DNA from: Bacteroidales bacterium
GTDB lineage: Bacteria > Bacteroidota > Bacteroidia > Bacteroidales > F082
Length of the DNA: 54,021 bases
Reading direction: 5' to 3'
Assembly (NCBI GenBank): GCA_029983675.1
Contig: JASBYY010000015.1
Span: 1 to 54,021, forward strand
The notes under the pieces were generated by a model. It worked only from the letters and a program-made list of their open reading frames with translations. It made no database searches and was not told the DNA's origin. The translations under genes and the position numbers were made by a program. This document shows, in pieces, positions 1 to 8,331 of the stretch; within the stretch, counting starts at the first letter, position 1, and each line of letters starts with the position of its first letter.

Positions 1-84
1 CCTCCTCAAAAACATCCCAGTGTATTTTGTTGGCAAGTTGGTACAATGGATTTTTTATACATTTTTCTGCAAGGTTTTAGGCTG

Positions 85-116
85 CAAATATACGAAATCT
101 TGCGGAATCTACCAAA
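85..116 (-). promoter_or_regulatory. Bacteroidota-type promoter for a gene off the left edge
   Basis: Read on the minus strand, a TTTG (113-116) is followed after 20 bases by TATATTTG (85-92), matching the Bacteroidota -33/-7 pattern TTTG-N19-21-TAnnTTTG. It points left, so it should drive a minus-strand gene whose start lies outside the window. Confidence 0.6.
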
Positions 117-220
117 TGTTTTTGCATTCATTTTACTGATTTACAATTAGATATTTTTTTAAGGGACGACTATCTACCATAACGATCACCGGATCATTAG
201 ATCAAAAAAGCCAGGACCTA

Positions 221-664
221 TTGCCCCGTCTCTTCCGTTTCATGTCGCAGCCAATGCAACTTTCCATGCAGTACTGCTGCAATAAGATGGCAGGTCAATC
301 AAAAAACGTCTCCCAAGTTATCAACTTAGAATGGGACGGCAAAAATGTTTCGAAGGTCTTTGCGACCTCTGCCAATCATAATATTTCCATTTCCTTTACT
401 TACGACAATAAAATCAATCCTTTCGATGGCTTTTTCCATGTTCTCTACATCATTAATCCCTATTCCGTTGAACATCCAAACCTAAGTAGCCGAAACAACG
501 TCCTCACCATGACCACTACTCAACAAGAAATCGGCTCCATGACCTCGGAAAGCGAAGTGCACAAATTCGAATACACATATAACGGTGACTACCCCACCAG
601 TGTAACCTATCCAGTTACTTTTCCCGACTCCTACACCATTGTGGAACGTTATCAGTACGAATAA
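221..664 (+). pseudogene. C-terminal remnant of a Bacteroidales lipoprotein
   Basis: The frame is open from about 140 but has only a TTG (221) or a late ATG (242) as a start, and no signal peptide. The translation has alternating short strands with repeated FTYDNK..NPF, KNNVLT-like (RNNVLT) and YTYNGDYP..VTYP segments, ending in YQYE. This resembles the C-terminal part of YD-like beta-hairpin lipoproteins (DUF4595-type) common in Bacteroidales, which are usually near twice this length and start with a lipobox. I infer a 5'-truncated gene copy. It ends just before a bidirectional terminator shared with korB. It could still be expressed as a cytoplasmic fragment, but nothing supports that. The family match is from pattern memory only. 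Confidence 0.5.
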
Positions 665-685
665 GGACGGTTATCAAGTCGAAAC

Positions 686-717
686 AAAAAATCCCGCTCT
701 TACGAACGGGATTTTTT
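686..717. terminator. Bidirectional intrinsic terminator
   Basis: AAAAAATCCCG (686-696) pairs with CGGGATTTTTT (707-717). The stem has A-run and T-run ends, so it can stop transcription on both strands. It sits between the converging lipoprotein remnant (ends 664) and korB (ends 738). Confidence 0.85.
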
Positions 718-737
718 CATATCATCTCACAAGAGAT

Positions 738-1769
738 TTAGATCGTCCATGTCGATCCGCTATTCAGCAGGTCATCCATGTTCTTAATCTTAGAATTGGC
801 CTTTTCATTGGCAATGATTTCATCGAGGCTGTCATTAAAGGTAGGAGCCACCACATCGCGAATGACACCGATGGCGACCGGATACTCCGGAGGCATCATA
901 TGTGCCAGCATCATGTGGATACCGGTATCCTGTTGCGTCTTATCGTGGACAAGGATGTCCTTTTCGGTGACACCGTCCTGACCAATGGTAACGACCTCCA
1001 GCTTGTTGTTTTTCAGCATAATACCCTTATCGCGGTTTTTGCCGAAAATCAACGGCTGTCCATGGACACACTTCACTTGCATATCGTCGCGGACATCTCT
1101 TCCGGTGATATTTTCATGCACACCATTGGAGAAAATCATGCAGTTCTGCAAGATTTCAGTCACGGCCATACCGTCGTGCTTATAGGCTTCCATGAAAATT
1201 TCCGTCATTTCCTTCGGGTTCATGTCGATGGCACGTGCAAAGAATGTAGCCTTAGCGCCAATGGCAAGCTCGCCAGGATTGAACGGATCTTCGAAAGTAC
1301 CCTGCGGGCTGGTCTTGGTTTTCGTGCCACGGAAAGTGCAAGGCGAGAACTGACCCTTGGTCATACCGTAGATACGGTTGTTGAACAGCAGCAGATTGAT
1401 GTCGATATTACGGCGGCAGGCATGGATGAAGTGGTTTCCACCGATAGCCGTGCAGTCACCGTCACCGGTGATCATCCAAACCGACAGGTTGGGGTTGGCT
1501 AATTTAACGCCTGTTGCAGCAGCAGCGGCACGTCCGTGAACGCTATGGAAGCCATAGGTGTTCATATAGTACGGGAAACGTGACGAACAGCCAATGCCAG
1601 AAACAACGACAATGTCTTCTTTACGCTTACCCAGTTTCGGAAACACGTCTTCAACGGCCTTCAAGATGGCATGGTCACCACAACCTGGACACCATTTCAC
1701 CACCTGGTCGCTGACAAAATCTTCTTTCGTGAGGTTAGCAACCTGTTTATCCATATTTTGATCTTGCAT
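738..1769 (-). CDS. korB: 2-oxoglutarate:ferredoxin oxidoreductase, beta (TPP) subunit
   Basis: Beta subunit of the 2-oxoacid:ferredoxin oxidoreductase that oxidatively decarboxylates 2-oxoglutarate to succinyl-CoA, passing electrons to ferredoxin. The 343-residue protein has the family's early CPGC motif (27-30), VSGIGCSSRFPYY, and the thiamine-diphosphate motif GDGD (102-105) ending at NNRIYGMTKGQ (130-140). It follows korA with a 7-base gap, so the two are cotranscribed. Length is normal for the Bacteroidota enzyme. M6 is an alternative start. Substrate choice (2-oxoglutarate rather than pyruvate or another oxoacid) is inferred from the two-subunit layout and overall resemblance, not proven by a single residue. 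Confidence 0.93.
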   Translation of the reverse strand: MQDQNMDKQVANLTKEDFVSDQVVKWCPGCGDHAILKAVEDVFPKLGKRKEDIVVVSGIGCSSRFPYYMNTYGFHSVHGRAAAAATGVKLANPNLSVWMITGDGDCTAIGGNHFIHACRRNIDINLLLFNNRIYGMTKGQFSPCTFRGTKTKTSPQGTFEDPFNPGELAIGAKATFFARAIDMNPKEMTEIFMEAYKHDGMAVTEILQNCMIFSNGVHENITGRDVRDDMQVKCVHGQPLIFGKNRDKGIMLKNNKLEVVTIGQDGVTEKDILVHDKTQQDTGIHMMLAHMMPPEYPVAIGVIRDVVAPTFNDSLDEIIANEKANSKIKNMDDLLNSGSTWTI

Positions 1770-1776
1770 AGTCGTA

Positions 1777-3618
1777 TTATTTTAAAAGGTCGTTAAACTT
1801 ATTTTCAAGCTCGCCGAGTGTGAAAGGCAGGCCCTGCACCTTATTATATTGTTCGTACTTGAACTGCGGATAGTTCATGCGCAAATATTTGGCAAACTGA
1901 CCGCGGTTGATTTCGCACACCACAATCTTCTTGTGACCTGACAACACTTCTTCGGTGTTTCTCGGCAACGGCATGATGTAGCTGAAATGAGCGTGAGCGA
2001 CAGACTTACCCTCTTCTCTCATCTTATCAACAGCCGTGCGAACTACGCCGAACGTACCGCCCCAGCTGACGACCAGCAGGTCGGCATTCGGGTCGCCATC
2101 AATCTCCTGCAACGGAATATCGTTGGCCACGCGGGCGATCTTTTCTTCACGAAGTTCGGTCATAATCTGGTGGTTTTCGGGATTGGTAGAGAGGTTACCC
2201 TTGCCATTCTCTTTTTCCAAACCGCCGACACGGTGGCGCAGGCCCTCGGTACCCGGGATAGCCCATTCGCGGCGCAGTTTCTCTTCGTCACGACGATAAG
2301 GCATGTAATCCGGATCGTTAGCTTTTGCCAAAGGAGCCGTGATGGTAGGCATGTCGGCCATGCGCGGGATGCGGAACACCTCGGAACCATTGCCGAGTGC
2401 GCCGTCACTGAGCAGGATGACAGGGGTCATGTGCTCCAAAGCGATACGTGCCGCTTCAAAAGCGGAATAGAAGCAGCCGGCTGAGCTTTTGGCTGCCATA
2501 ACCACAAGCGGAGCGTCTCCGTTGCGGCCATATAAAGCTTGCATCAAGTCACTCTGTTCCGTCTTGGTGGGAAGACCTGTGGAAGGACCGCCACGCTGCA
2601 CGTCGATGATGACCAAAGGAAGCTCAGTCATAACGGCAAGACCCATAGCTTCGCTCTTCAGCGAAAGACCAGGACCAGATGTCGTGGTAACGGCGAGGCT
2701 GCCAGCATAAGAAGCGCCAATTGACGACATAATGCCGGCGATTTCATCTTCAGCCTGGAAAGCCTTGACATTTAAATTCTTGTATTTTGTCAGCTCAACG
2801 AGAATGTCCGTAGCAGGCGTAATGGGATAGGAACCGAGGAAAAGCGGGCGGCCCGATCTTTCGCTGGCGGCCATAAGACCCCAAGCCATAGCTACGTTAC
2901 CGGTGATGTTACGGTATTTGCCTTTGTCGAGGTCTGCAGCTTCCACCTTGAACGTATTGGTGAACAGTTCCCAAGTGTCGGCATAATGGAAACCGGCATC
3001 GAGGACGGTACGGTTGGCTTTGATGACCTCAGGTTTGCCTTTGAACTTGGTCTCGAAATAATCGTAAACCGAATCAAGTGTGCGGTTGAACAGATACATC
3101 ACGATGCCGAGGGCAAACATGTTCTTCGACTTCAGAATGGACTTCATATCCATGCCAGTATCTTTCAGAGCCTCTTTGGTCAGCGTTGAAATGGGAGCCT
3201 TGACAACCTGATAGTCTGCCAACGTGCCATCAACGGTGGGGTCGGCAGTGTAGTTGGCCTTTTCCAAGGCTTTCTCATTCATCGAATCGGAGTCGAAAAT
3301 GATGATGGTCCCGGGACGGAGCCAGCGCATGTTGGCCTTGATAGAGGCCGGGTTCATGGCCACTAGGACATCGCAGAGGTCGCCAGTGGTGTGAACGGGT
3401 TTGTGTCCAAAGTGAACCTGGAAGCCAGAAACACCAGCTACAGTACCTTGAGGAGGACGGATTTCAGCCGGATAATCCGGGAAAGTGGCGAAGTCATTCC
3501 CCGCCAATGCAGTGGAATCCGAGAACAAATTTCCCGTAAGCTGCATACCATCGCCCGAATCGCCCGAAAAACGGATCACGACATGATCAAGGGCTACAAC
3601 TTTACTTTTTCCTGTCAT
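1777..3618 (-). CDS. korA: 2-oxoglutarate:ferredoxin oxidoreductase, fused gamma-alpha subunit
   Basis: The 613-residue protein joins the gamma domain (about 1-190, with FSGDSGDGMQ at 18-27 and ..FPDYPAEIRPPQGTVAG) to the alpha pyrimidine-binding/domain II part (from about 235), which shows GSYPITPATDI, AEDEIAGIMSSIGASYAG, TTSGPGLSLKSE and DVQRGGPSTGLPTK. This gamma-alpha fusion is the usual Bacteroidota KorA form. With KorB it makes succinyl-CoA or, run backwards, fixes CO2 in a reductive branch. A divergent small ferredoxin gene at 4100 is a plausible electron partner. The -7 box at 3750-3757 lies about 130 bases upstream of the start. Confidence 0.93.
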   Translation of the reverse strand: MTGKSKVVALDHVVIRFSGDSGDGMQLTGNLFSDSTALAGNDFATFPDYPAEIRPPQGTVAGVSGFQVHFGHKPVHTTGDLCDVLVAMNPASIKANMRWLRPGTIIIFDSDSMNEKALEKANYTADPTVDGTLADYQVVKAPISTLTKEALKDTGMDMKSILKSKNMFALGIVMYLFNRTLDSVYDYFETKFKGKPEVIKANRTVLDAGFHYADTWELFTNTFKVEAADLDKGKYRNITGNVAMAWGLMAASERSGRPLFLGSYPITPATDILVELTKYKNLNVKAFQAEDEIAGIMSSIGASYAGSLAVTTTSGPGLSLKSEAMGLAVMTELPLVIIDVQRGGPSTGLPTKTEQSDLMQALYGRNGDAPLVVMAAKSSAGCFYSAFEAARIALEHMTPVILLSDGALGNGSEVFRIPRMADMPTITAPLAKANDPDYMPYRRDEEKLRREWAIPGTEGLRHRVGGLEKENGKGNLSTNPENHQIMTELREEKIARVANDIPLQEIDGDPNADLLVVSWGGTFGVVRTAVDKMREEGKSVAHAHFSYIMPLPRNTEEVLSGHKKIVVCEINRGQFAKYLRMNYPQFKYEQYNKVQGLPFTLGELENKFNDLLK

Positions 3619-3749
3619 ATTATGCTTATTTTAATACTAGAATGAATTAAATAATCTACAATTCAATAAAAAATAAAAAAACGCACCTGTTTTCTGAAAA
3701 CCATATTACTCAGCACAAAAAACAAGCATCGTGAACTTTAAAAACGCTG

Positions 3750-3757
3750 CAAAGGTA
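3750..3757 (-). promoter_or_regulatory. -7 promoter box for korAB
   Basis: TACCTTTG on the minus strand matches TAnnTTTG. No good TTTG lies at the expected -33 spacing (the nearest is 23 bases away). The leader to the korA ATG would be about 125 bases. Confidence 0.5.
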
Positions 3758-4065
3758 CATAATTAATATGGTCATTCCGCCAAAGCGGGAAACTATTTTT
3801 CTTTTTCCACATAGAAGCTCCACAGAAAACTTTGCCCACACACGGGAAAGCCCAGCCCCGCTCCCTTCCTCTACCGCGACCATACAATCACAGCCCATCA
3901 CCGGCTCAAATTCCTAACGAAATCGGACTATTACAATATCATCCTTCATCAATTACCGAAACCATAAAATTCATATCACACTAAAAACCAACATCTTATA
4001 TCTCTGCAAAATGACCACAAAAAAAATAATTGCCGGAATAACATCGTCATGATAAAGATATATAC

Positions 4066-4073
4066 TATTTTTG
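4066..4073 (+). promoter_or_regulatory. -7 promoter box for the ferredoxin gene
   Basis: TATTTTTG followed by CAG matches TAnnTTTG, 26 bases upstream of the ferredoxin ATG at 4100. No clear -33 element. Confidence 0.6.
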
Positions 4074-4099
4074 CAGTGCAAATTCTAAACTAAAACACT

Positions 4100-4267
4100 A
4101 TGGCTTATAAAATCACTGACAGTTGTGTTGCATGTGGATCATGCATCGACGAATGCCCCGTGGGCTGCATCTCAGAAGGAGACATCTATGTAATCGACGC
4201 CGATCAATGCGTATCGTGTGGCACTTGCGCCGCCGCTTGCCCGAATGAAGCAATCGTTGGAGACTAA
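4100..4267 (+). CDS. 2[4Fe-4S] ferredoxin
   Basis: A 55-residue protein starting MAYKITDSC. It carries two complete cluster motifs: C9-x2-C12-x2-C15-x3-C19-P and C37-x2-C40-x2-C43-x3-C47-P, the classical bacterial 2[4Fe-4S] ferredoxin layout. C23 is an extra cysteine. It carries low-potential electrons in the cytoplasm. It lies divergently from korAB, whose product needs such a ferredoxin, so a functional pairing is likely. It has its own -7 box and is followed by a strong terminator, so it is monocistronic. The codon pattern is ordinary and the start is the first ATG after the promoter. Confidence 0.95.
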   Translation: MAYKITDSCVACGSCIDECPVGCISEGDIYVIDADQCVSCGTCAAACPNEAIVGD

Positions 4268-4286
4268 GAATTAGATTTTTTCGACT

Positions 4287-4328
4287 AAAAAAACGGAAAT
4301 GCTTGTTTATGAAGCTTTCCGTTTTTTT
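4287..4328 (+). terminator. Intrinsic terminator after the ferredoxin gene
   Basis: AAAACGGAAA (4290-4299) pairs with TTTCCGTTTT (4316-4325). An inner GCTT/AAGC extends the stem past a one-base bulge, and seven Ts follow. It lies 20 bases after the ferredoxin stop. Confidence 0.88.
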
Positions 4329-4486
4329 ACATCAAAAAAACACCGCCAAAAACAATATTCCTCTGATTTTTTCGTTATCCAAACAACTTTGGCAAACTAT
4401 TTGATGCTACAAACATGTTATTCAAACACAAGATTTAAGAAACTAACAAACATTTAAACTATTAATCAACAAAATTTCAAACTACT

Positions 4487-5263
4487 ATGAAGAAATTAGC
4501 TTTGGCACTCGTTTGCCTCGTCAGCGTTGCATTCTTTGCAAGTTGCACTCCCAAAGGACAACCCACCATTTCTGTTTTAGCCGAAGAAGGCTATGCCACT
4601 GATGGTCAGAACGTTATTCTAAACACCAACATTCCTTTCGGTTTTGTTCTCGCCTCCAGCACGGAAACTGCCAGCGAACTTACGAAACTGTACATCACTG
4701 TTGACTCTGCAAAATGGGCTGAAATTGACCTGACCGGCACATCATACACATATCGCGACACCATTAGTTTTTCTCTCAACAGAGAAATCATTGGCACCTC
4801 TGTTATTAAGGCCACTGTGACCGACGCTAAGGGTCAAACTGCCAGCACCAGCATCACGCTGAACATCGAAAAGGCTCCTGAAGTTGCCCTCGTTGCTAAA
4901 GATTTCACTTGGAACAGGCATGGCGGTAATGATGCCACAGGGTTGGATGAGTATGGATTGGAATGGAAAACGAACGAAAAAGAAATCTACGCTGTCATTA
5001 CTCCTAAAACAGGTGCTCTGCTTTACAGATTTGAGCCTGCGGTATGGGGCAACACCATTACCAATGCCGCTAAGGTGGCCCTGTTCAGCGAGGCAACCTC
5101 CATCACCCAATTCAAAGAAGTTTCCTGCACAGCAGCGAACAAAGACTACGACATTGTTATCGGTACTGTTTACAACAGCGAGTATCATCTGATTCATGTC
5201 ACCCACAGCAAAGTCTCTACATTCAAAGGCACCGATGTCACCATTACCGGTCAGTCGAAATAA
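4487..5263 (+). CDS. Predicted lipoprotein, Ig-like, unknown function
   Basis: A 258-residue protein with a lipoprotein signal: MKKL, a hydrophobic stretch and lipobox FFASC with cysteine 20. Residues about 25-130 form an Ig/cadherin-like unit containing ..ATVTDAKGQTASTSITLNIEK, which resembles the whole mature part of the next lipoprotein (5352-5774). The remainder (about 135-258) is a separate domain with ENKI-type strands and no motif I recognise. It should be anchored to the outer or inner membrane. A terminator follows 24 bases after the stop, so it is expressed separately from its neighbour. Function unknown. Confidence 0.85.
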   Translation: MKKLALALVCLVSVAFFASCTPKGQPTISVLAEEGYATDGQNVILNTNIPFGFVLASSTETASELTKLYITVDSAKWAEIDLTGTSYTYRDTISFSLNREIIGTSVIKATVTDAKGQTASTSITLNIEKAPEVALVAKDFTWNRHGGNDATGLDEYGLEWKTNEKEIYAVITPKTGALLYRFEPAVWGNTITNAAKVALFSEATSITQFKEVSCTAANKDYDIVIGTVYNSEYHLIHVTHSKVSTFKGTDVTITGQSK

Positions 5264-5286
5264 GCCCTTTGTATAGGAAAAACCCA

Positions 5287-5312
5287 AAAGCACCTTTCGG
5301 GGTGCTTTTTTT
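5287..5312 (+). terminator. Intrinsic terminator
   Basis: AAAGCACC (5287-5294) and GGTGCTTT (5301-5308) form an 8-bp stem with a six-base loop, followed by further Ts. It ends the transcript of the lipoprotein gene at 4487. Confidence 0.9.
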
Positions 5313-5317
5313 ATTAC

Positions 5318-5325
5318 TATCTTTG
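5318..5325 (+). promoter_or_regulatory. -7 promoter box for the second lipoprotein
   Basis: TATCTTTG followed by CAG matches TAnnTTTG, 26 bases upstream of the ATG at 5352 and just after the preceding terminator. Confidence 0.65.
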
Positions 5326-5351
5326 CAGCAAGAAAAACAAACCATTGCAAC

Positions 5352-5774
5352 ATGAAAACAACGAGGTTCCCCAATGCCACATGCCATTATTATGTACAAA
5401 TACTTTCAGGCATCGTTATACTCCTTTTCCTGTCAAGCTGCGGTCCTGATAACGCAGCGCCGACCATTTGCTTCTTCGAAGGATCAAAATATATTTCCAG
5501 CGACTGCGAGTTATCTTTGGGAACCGAAGTCACCGTAGGTTTTCATGCCGCTTCAAACCCTGAAACAGAGGCCCGTTTAGACGTTCTCTCCATCCGCATT
5601 GCGCACGACAACGACGCGCCTTTCAATTCCACAACTTATACTACAGAAAACACACTCGATCACAACGCTTATTTTACAGTCAGTCAGCCGGGGCAATATG
5701 TAGTGACCGGCACCATTACCGATGAAAACCGTCATTCGGCAAGCATCAGCCTGACTGTCAAAGGGAAGGAATAG
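5352..5774 (+). CDS. Predicted lipoprotein, paralogue of the N-terminal part of its neighbour
   Basis: A 140-residue protein with a long signal segment and lipobox FLSSC (cysteine 30). The mature part aligns by eye with residues about 25-130 of the lipoprotein at 4487: TVGFHAASNPETEARLDVLS against PFGFVLASSTETASELTKLY, and GTITDENRHSASISLTV against ATVTDAKGQTASTSITL. The two therefore look like tandem duplicates of one Ig-like domain, with the second domain lost or never gained here. It has its own promoter and a terminator. Function unknown; surface or periplasmic location inferred from the signal. Confidence 0.82.
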   Translation: MKTTRFPNATCHYYVQILSGIVILLFLSSCGPDNAAPTICFFEGSKYISSDCELSLGTEVTVGFHAASNPETEARLDVLSIRIAHDNDAPFNSTTYTTENTLDHNAYFTVSQPGQYVVTGTITDENRHSASISLTVKGKE

Positions 5775-5799
5775 TCTTTTTCCCCCGTTCCAAAAAGTA

Positions 5800-5836
5800 A
5801 AAAACGAGAAACAACCTGCTGCTGTTTCTCGTTTTT
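5800..5836. terminator. Bidirectional intrinsic terminator
   Basis: AAAAACGAGAAACA (5800-5813) pairs perfectly with TGTTTCTCGTTTTT (5823-5836) around a nine-base loop. It lies between the converging genes ending at 5774 and 5858. Confidence 0.92.
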
Positions 5837-5857
5837 ATTTTCTGTCACAAACCCGGT

Positions 5858-6268
5858 TCACTCCTCGTCCTGACTGACCTTCTTCAAAAACGCATCGCTA
5901 GCCTGAATCATCATGTTGATGGAACGCGGAACGATTTCACTCACGTCAGGCGTGGTGTCAAGCAACTGTTCAAAGCAAATCCACACCGAAGCGCCGCTAT
6001 CCTTTTCGTCCTCGTATTCATAGACAATGGCTTTCACCACTTTGAAAGTCCAATTGACCGTATTGGCCGCCATGATGGATTCGGCAAAATTTTCATCCGT
6101 CACATCAAAGATGCCGGGTAAGGTCAAGCGGTAGAACAAGGGGTCGTCTTCATCATGCCAAAGCAAGAAGTTCCATCCCTCATAACTAAAAGTAAGGCCG
6201 ATTTCATTTTCAACCGGCGCAACACCTGCGTTTTTCAAAAAATCAAGTACGATATCTTTTGCCGTCAT
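5858..6268 (-). CDS. Small acidic protein, YbjN / type III chaperone-like fold (putative)
   Basis: A 136-residue protein from MTAKDIVLDFLKNAGV; an upstream in-frame ATG at 6289 would add seven residues of poor character. The pattern is an N-terminal helix, then strands (IGLTFSYEGWNFLLWHDEDDPLFYRLTLPGIF), a helix, more strands and a C-terminal helix. This resembles the YbjN or type III secretion chaperone-like alpha/beta fold used as a protein-binding adaptor. It lies 111 bases downstream of the kinase-AAA+ gene on the same strand with no terminator between, so it is probably cotranscribed and may act as a partner or substrate adaptor. The fold assignment is an inference from the pattern, and no catalytic residues are visible. 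Confidence 0.72.
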   Translation of the reverse strand: MTAKDIVLDFLKNAGVAPVENEIGLTFSYEGWNFLLWHDEDDPLFYRLTLPGIFDVTDENFAESIMAANTVNWTFKVVKAIVYEYEDEKDSGASVWICFEQLLDTTPDVSEIVPRSINMMIQASDAFLKKVSQDEE

Positions 6269-6379
6269 ATAGTCGCTATAATAATACAATGTAATAATTT
6301 ATTACACAATTAAATGCGTTTCACAAGAGGACAAGGCATGCTTTATCCCCGAATCCTTTCAAAAACCCTGAGCCTAACG

Positions 6380-8119
6380 CTACTTCTTGTTGAATCCGAT
6401 GGTAGTGCGTGTAGAATACGAAGGGTTCTTGTACTTGAGAACATCCACAAGAAGTTTCTGTGAAATGGGCACATCCATGTAGGCCGCCGTCATGGCTGCT
6501 TCATTAACGGTTTCGGTAATGTCGCCAGCCACAAAATCATCAGACATCTTGGCCAGCTCATCATAGTCCAGTTCTTCGCATGGACGGTCTTTCAAATGCG
6601 ACCTGAAGATATCCTTACGGGCTTCGAGATCGGGCTGCGGCACAAAAAACGCCTTATCGATGCATCCAGGACGTGCGATGGTAGGATCGACCAAGTCGGG
6701 ACGGTTGGAGGTCGCTGCCACAAGGATTCCCTTTTCGGAACATCCGTTCATCAGGGCTGCGAATTGCATGGCTTGTGGCGAAACCGCTCCACTTTCGTCC
6801 ATCGCATTCGGCACGAGGAACTCTATCTCGTCGAGACAAAGCACAAACGGTGCTTTTTCAGCCGCCGCCGCAAAGATGCGTTGCATGTTTTCAATCACAT
6901 TGGGCTGGTAGATGTTTCCAAACTCAGAACCACGAATCAACGAGTAATTGAATCCCGATTCCTCTGCAAGGCTCTCCACCATGATGGATTTGCCACATCC
7001 AGGAGGACCATACAGCAAAATGCCGTTGACAGGTTCCAGCAAGTATTTTTTGGCTTTCTCTGAATTTTGCCAGGTAAACAACACTTCTTTACGAAGCTGT
7101 TCCTTCAACTCATCGCGCCCTGCCACATTTTCAAAGCCGTTTCCACTTCCCTTTTTGAAGGTGATGGCCAGCTCTGTGGAATGTTCGGGCGTAGTCGGCT
7201 GTTCGTTTTCTTCATTGGAGGCGACAGATGCATTTCCATCGGTTTCCTCTTCGGGCATCGCCATCTCCATCAATGCCTTGGCAAAATCCGCCGCCGATGC
7301 AAAACGATCGTCGGGGTTCTTGGCCAATGCTTTTTTCAAAATGCGCTGATAGATTTCACTGATCTTAATATCGTCGGTCTCCCAAATCAACTCACCACGC
7401 CGCGCTTCTTTAACCGCTTCTTTGAGTTTTCGCTTATCCGTCTTAATATCACCAAGTTCGGTCTCCCAAGGAGCTTTCCCGAAAAGCATGTAATAAAACA
7501 AGGCTCCGGTCGAGAAAAGGTCGCTCTTGGGGGTGTATATGCCCTTAAAGGTTTCCGGCGCACGGAAAAACGGCATCAGGTCTTCCACGAAGAACGTTGG
7601 ACGCCCCATGACCATGTAGGAAATGTGTCCCAAATCGATAATGGTGGGAAGCAACATGCCATCCCCCACCTCCTGCAAGATGATGTTTTCGGGCGTAATG
7701 TCGTTGTGAATCAATGCCTGAGAATGGATATAGTTCAAGCCATTCAACACACACAAAGTCACCTGAGCGGCATCTTCAGGCGAAAACAGCCCCGACTGCT
7801 TGATGGAATCAATCAGCAACTGACCCTTGTAATACTCTGTCACTAAATAATGATAGATTTTTCCACCCTTGCGCACTTCGCCATGACCTACATAGCTGAC
7901 CACGTTCTCGTTTTTCAACTCGCGACACAACTGTATTTCATACACTTCCTTGCCATCGAAAAGCAAAGCGGAGGGTATGCTTTCAAAGTCGAACAGTTTT
8001 AAGAAATAGTTCTTTCCGTCGGTTCCCGCCACGCAATAAGATTCTGCCGTAGCGCCCTTCTTGATAAAGGAAACAACGGTATAGTTTCCTATCTTGTCTC
8101 CATTTTCAAATATCTGCAT
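6380..8119 (-). CDS. Ser/Thr protein kinase fused to a AAA+ ATPase
   Basis: A 579-residue cytoplasmic protein in two parts. Residues about 10-285 are a Hanks-type kinase with an unusual glycine loop (KKGATAES, 21-28), lysine 41, glutamate 61, catalytic HND (138-140) with N145, DLG (162-164) and APE (187-189) with D200, so the catalytic set looks complete. An acidic linker (about 288-315) leads to a AAA+ module (about 328-570) with Walker A GPPGCGKS (371-378), Walker B LCLDE (D430, E431) and sensor-1 N472. The usual RPGRFD box reads RPGCID (483-488), so one of the two conserved arginines is missing. The AAA+ part resembles FtsH/Cdc48-type modules but there is no protease or transmembrane segment. 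A -7 box sits just upstream. The role is unknown; a phosphorylation-coupled remodelling ATPase is an inference. Confidence 0.9.
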   Translation of the reverse strand: MQIFENGDKIGNYTVVSFIKKGATAESYCVAGTDGKNYFLKLFDFESIPSALLFDGKEVYEIQLCRELKNENVVSYVGHGEVRKGGKIYHYLVTEYYKGQLLIDSIKQSGLFSPEDAAQVTLCVLNGLNYIHSQALIHNDITPENIILQEVGDGMLLPTIIDLGHISYMVMGRPTFFVEDLMPFFRAPETFKGIYTPKSDLFSTGALFYYMLFGKAPWETELGDIKTDKRKLKEAVKEARRGELIWETDDIKISEIYQRILKKALAKNPDDRFASAADFAKALMEMAMPEEETDGNASVASNEENEQPTTPEHSTELAITFKKGSGNGFENVAGRDELKEQLRKEVLFTWQNSEKAKKYLLEPVNGILLYGPPGCGKSIMVESLAEESGFNYSLIRGSEFGNIYQPNVIENMQRIFAAAAEKAPFVLCLDEIEFLVPNAMDESGAVSPQAMQFAALMNGCSEKGILVAATSNRPDLVDPTIARPGCIDKAFFVPQPDLEARKDIFRSHLKDRPCEELDYDELAKMSDDFVAGDITETVNEAAMTAAYMDVPISQKLLVDVLKYKNPSYSTRTTIGFNKK

Positions 8120-8139
8120 GATAGATTTCTATTTTGGGA

Positions 8140-8147
8140 CAAAGATA
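8140..8147 (-). promoter_or_regulatory. -7 promoter box for the kinase-AAA+ gene
   Basis: TATCTTTG on the minus strand, about 20 bases upstream of the ATG at 8119, implying a very short leader. Confidence 0.65.
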
Positions 8148-8331
8148 GTCATATTTCCCAATTTTATCCTATGGGGTTCGGAAAGAAAAACACTAAAAAA
8201 GATTTATTTTGGGATTTTTTCTGACACACCAAGAAACCACGGCATCGTTGCGGCTTTGTGCAAGGTCTTTCCAATCTTTTTTTTCTTTTCCCGCATTACA
8301 TTGCGTGGCATCTTGAAAAGCACTCCCTAAG

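Larger units (their letters stand above)
3619..4099. other. Divergent intergenic region, korA / ferredoxin
   Basis: AT-rich spacer of 481 bases between divergent genes. It holds one promoter-like -7 box facing each way (3750-3757 minus, 4066-4073 plus). I see no convincing coding frame, and the open frame at 3710-3901 has no family resemblance. Confidence 0.6.

Noticed and set aside
639..1502. Open frame of 287 residues on the plus strand
   Set aside because: It is antisense to korB, which has clear TPP and CPGC motifs; the translation has no domain pattern.
7067..7846. Open frame of 259 residues on the plus strand
   Set aside because: It is antisense to the kinase-AAA+ gene, whose motifs are complete; no family resemblance.
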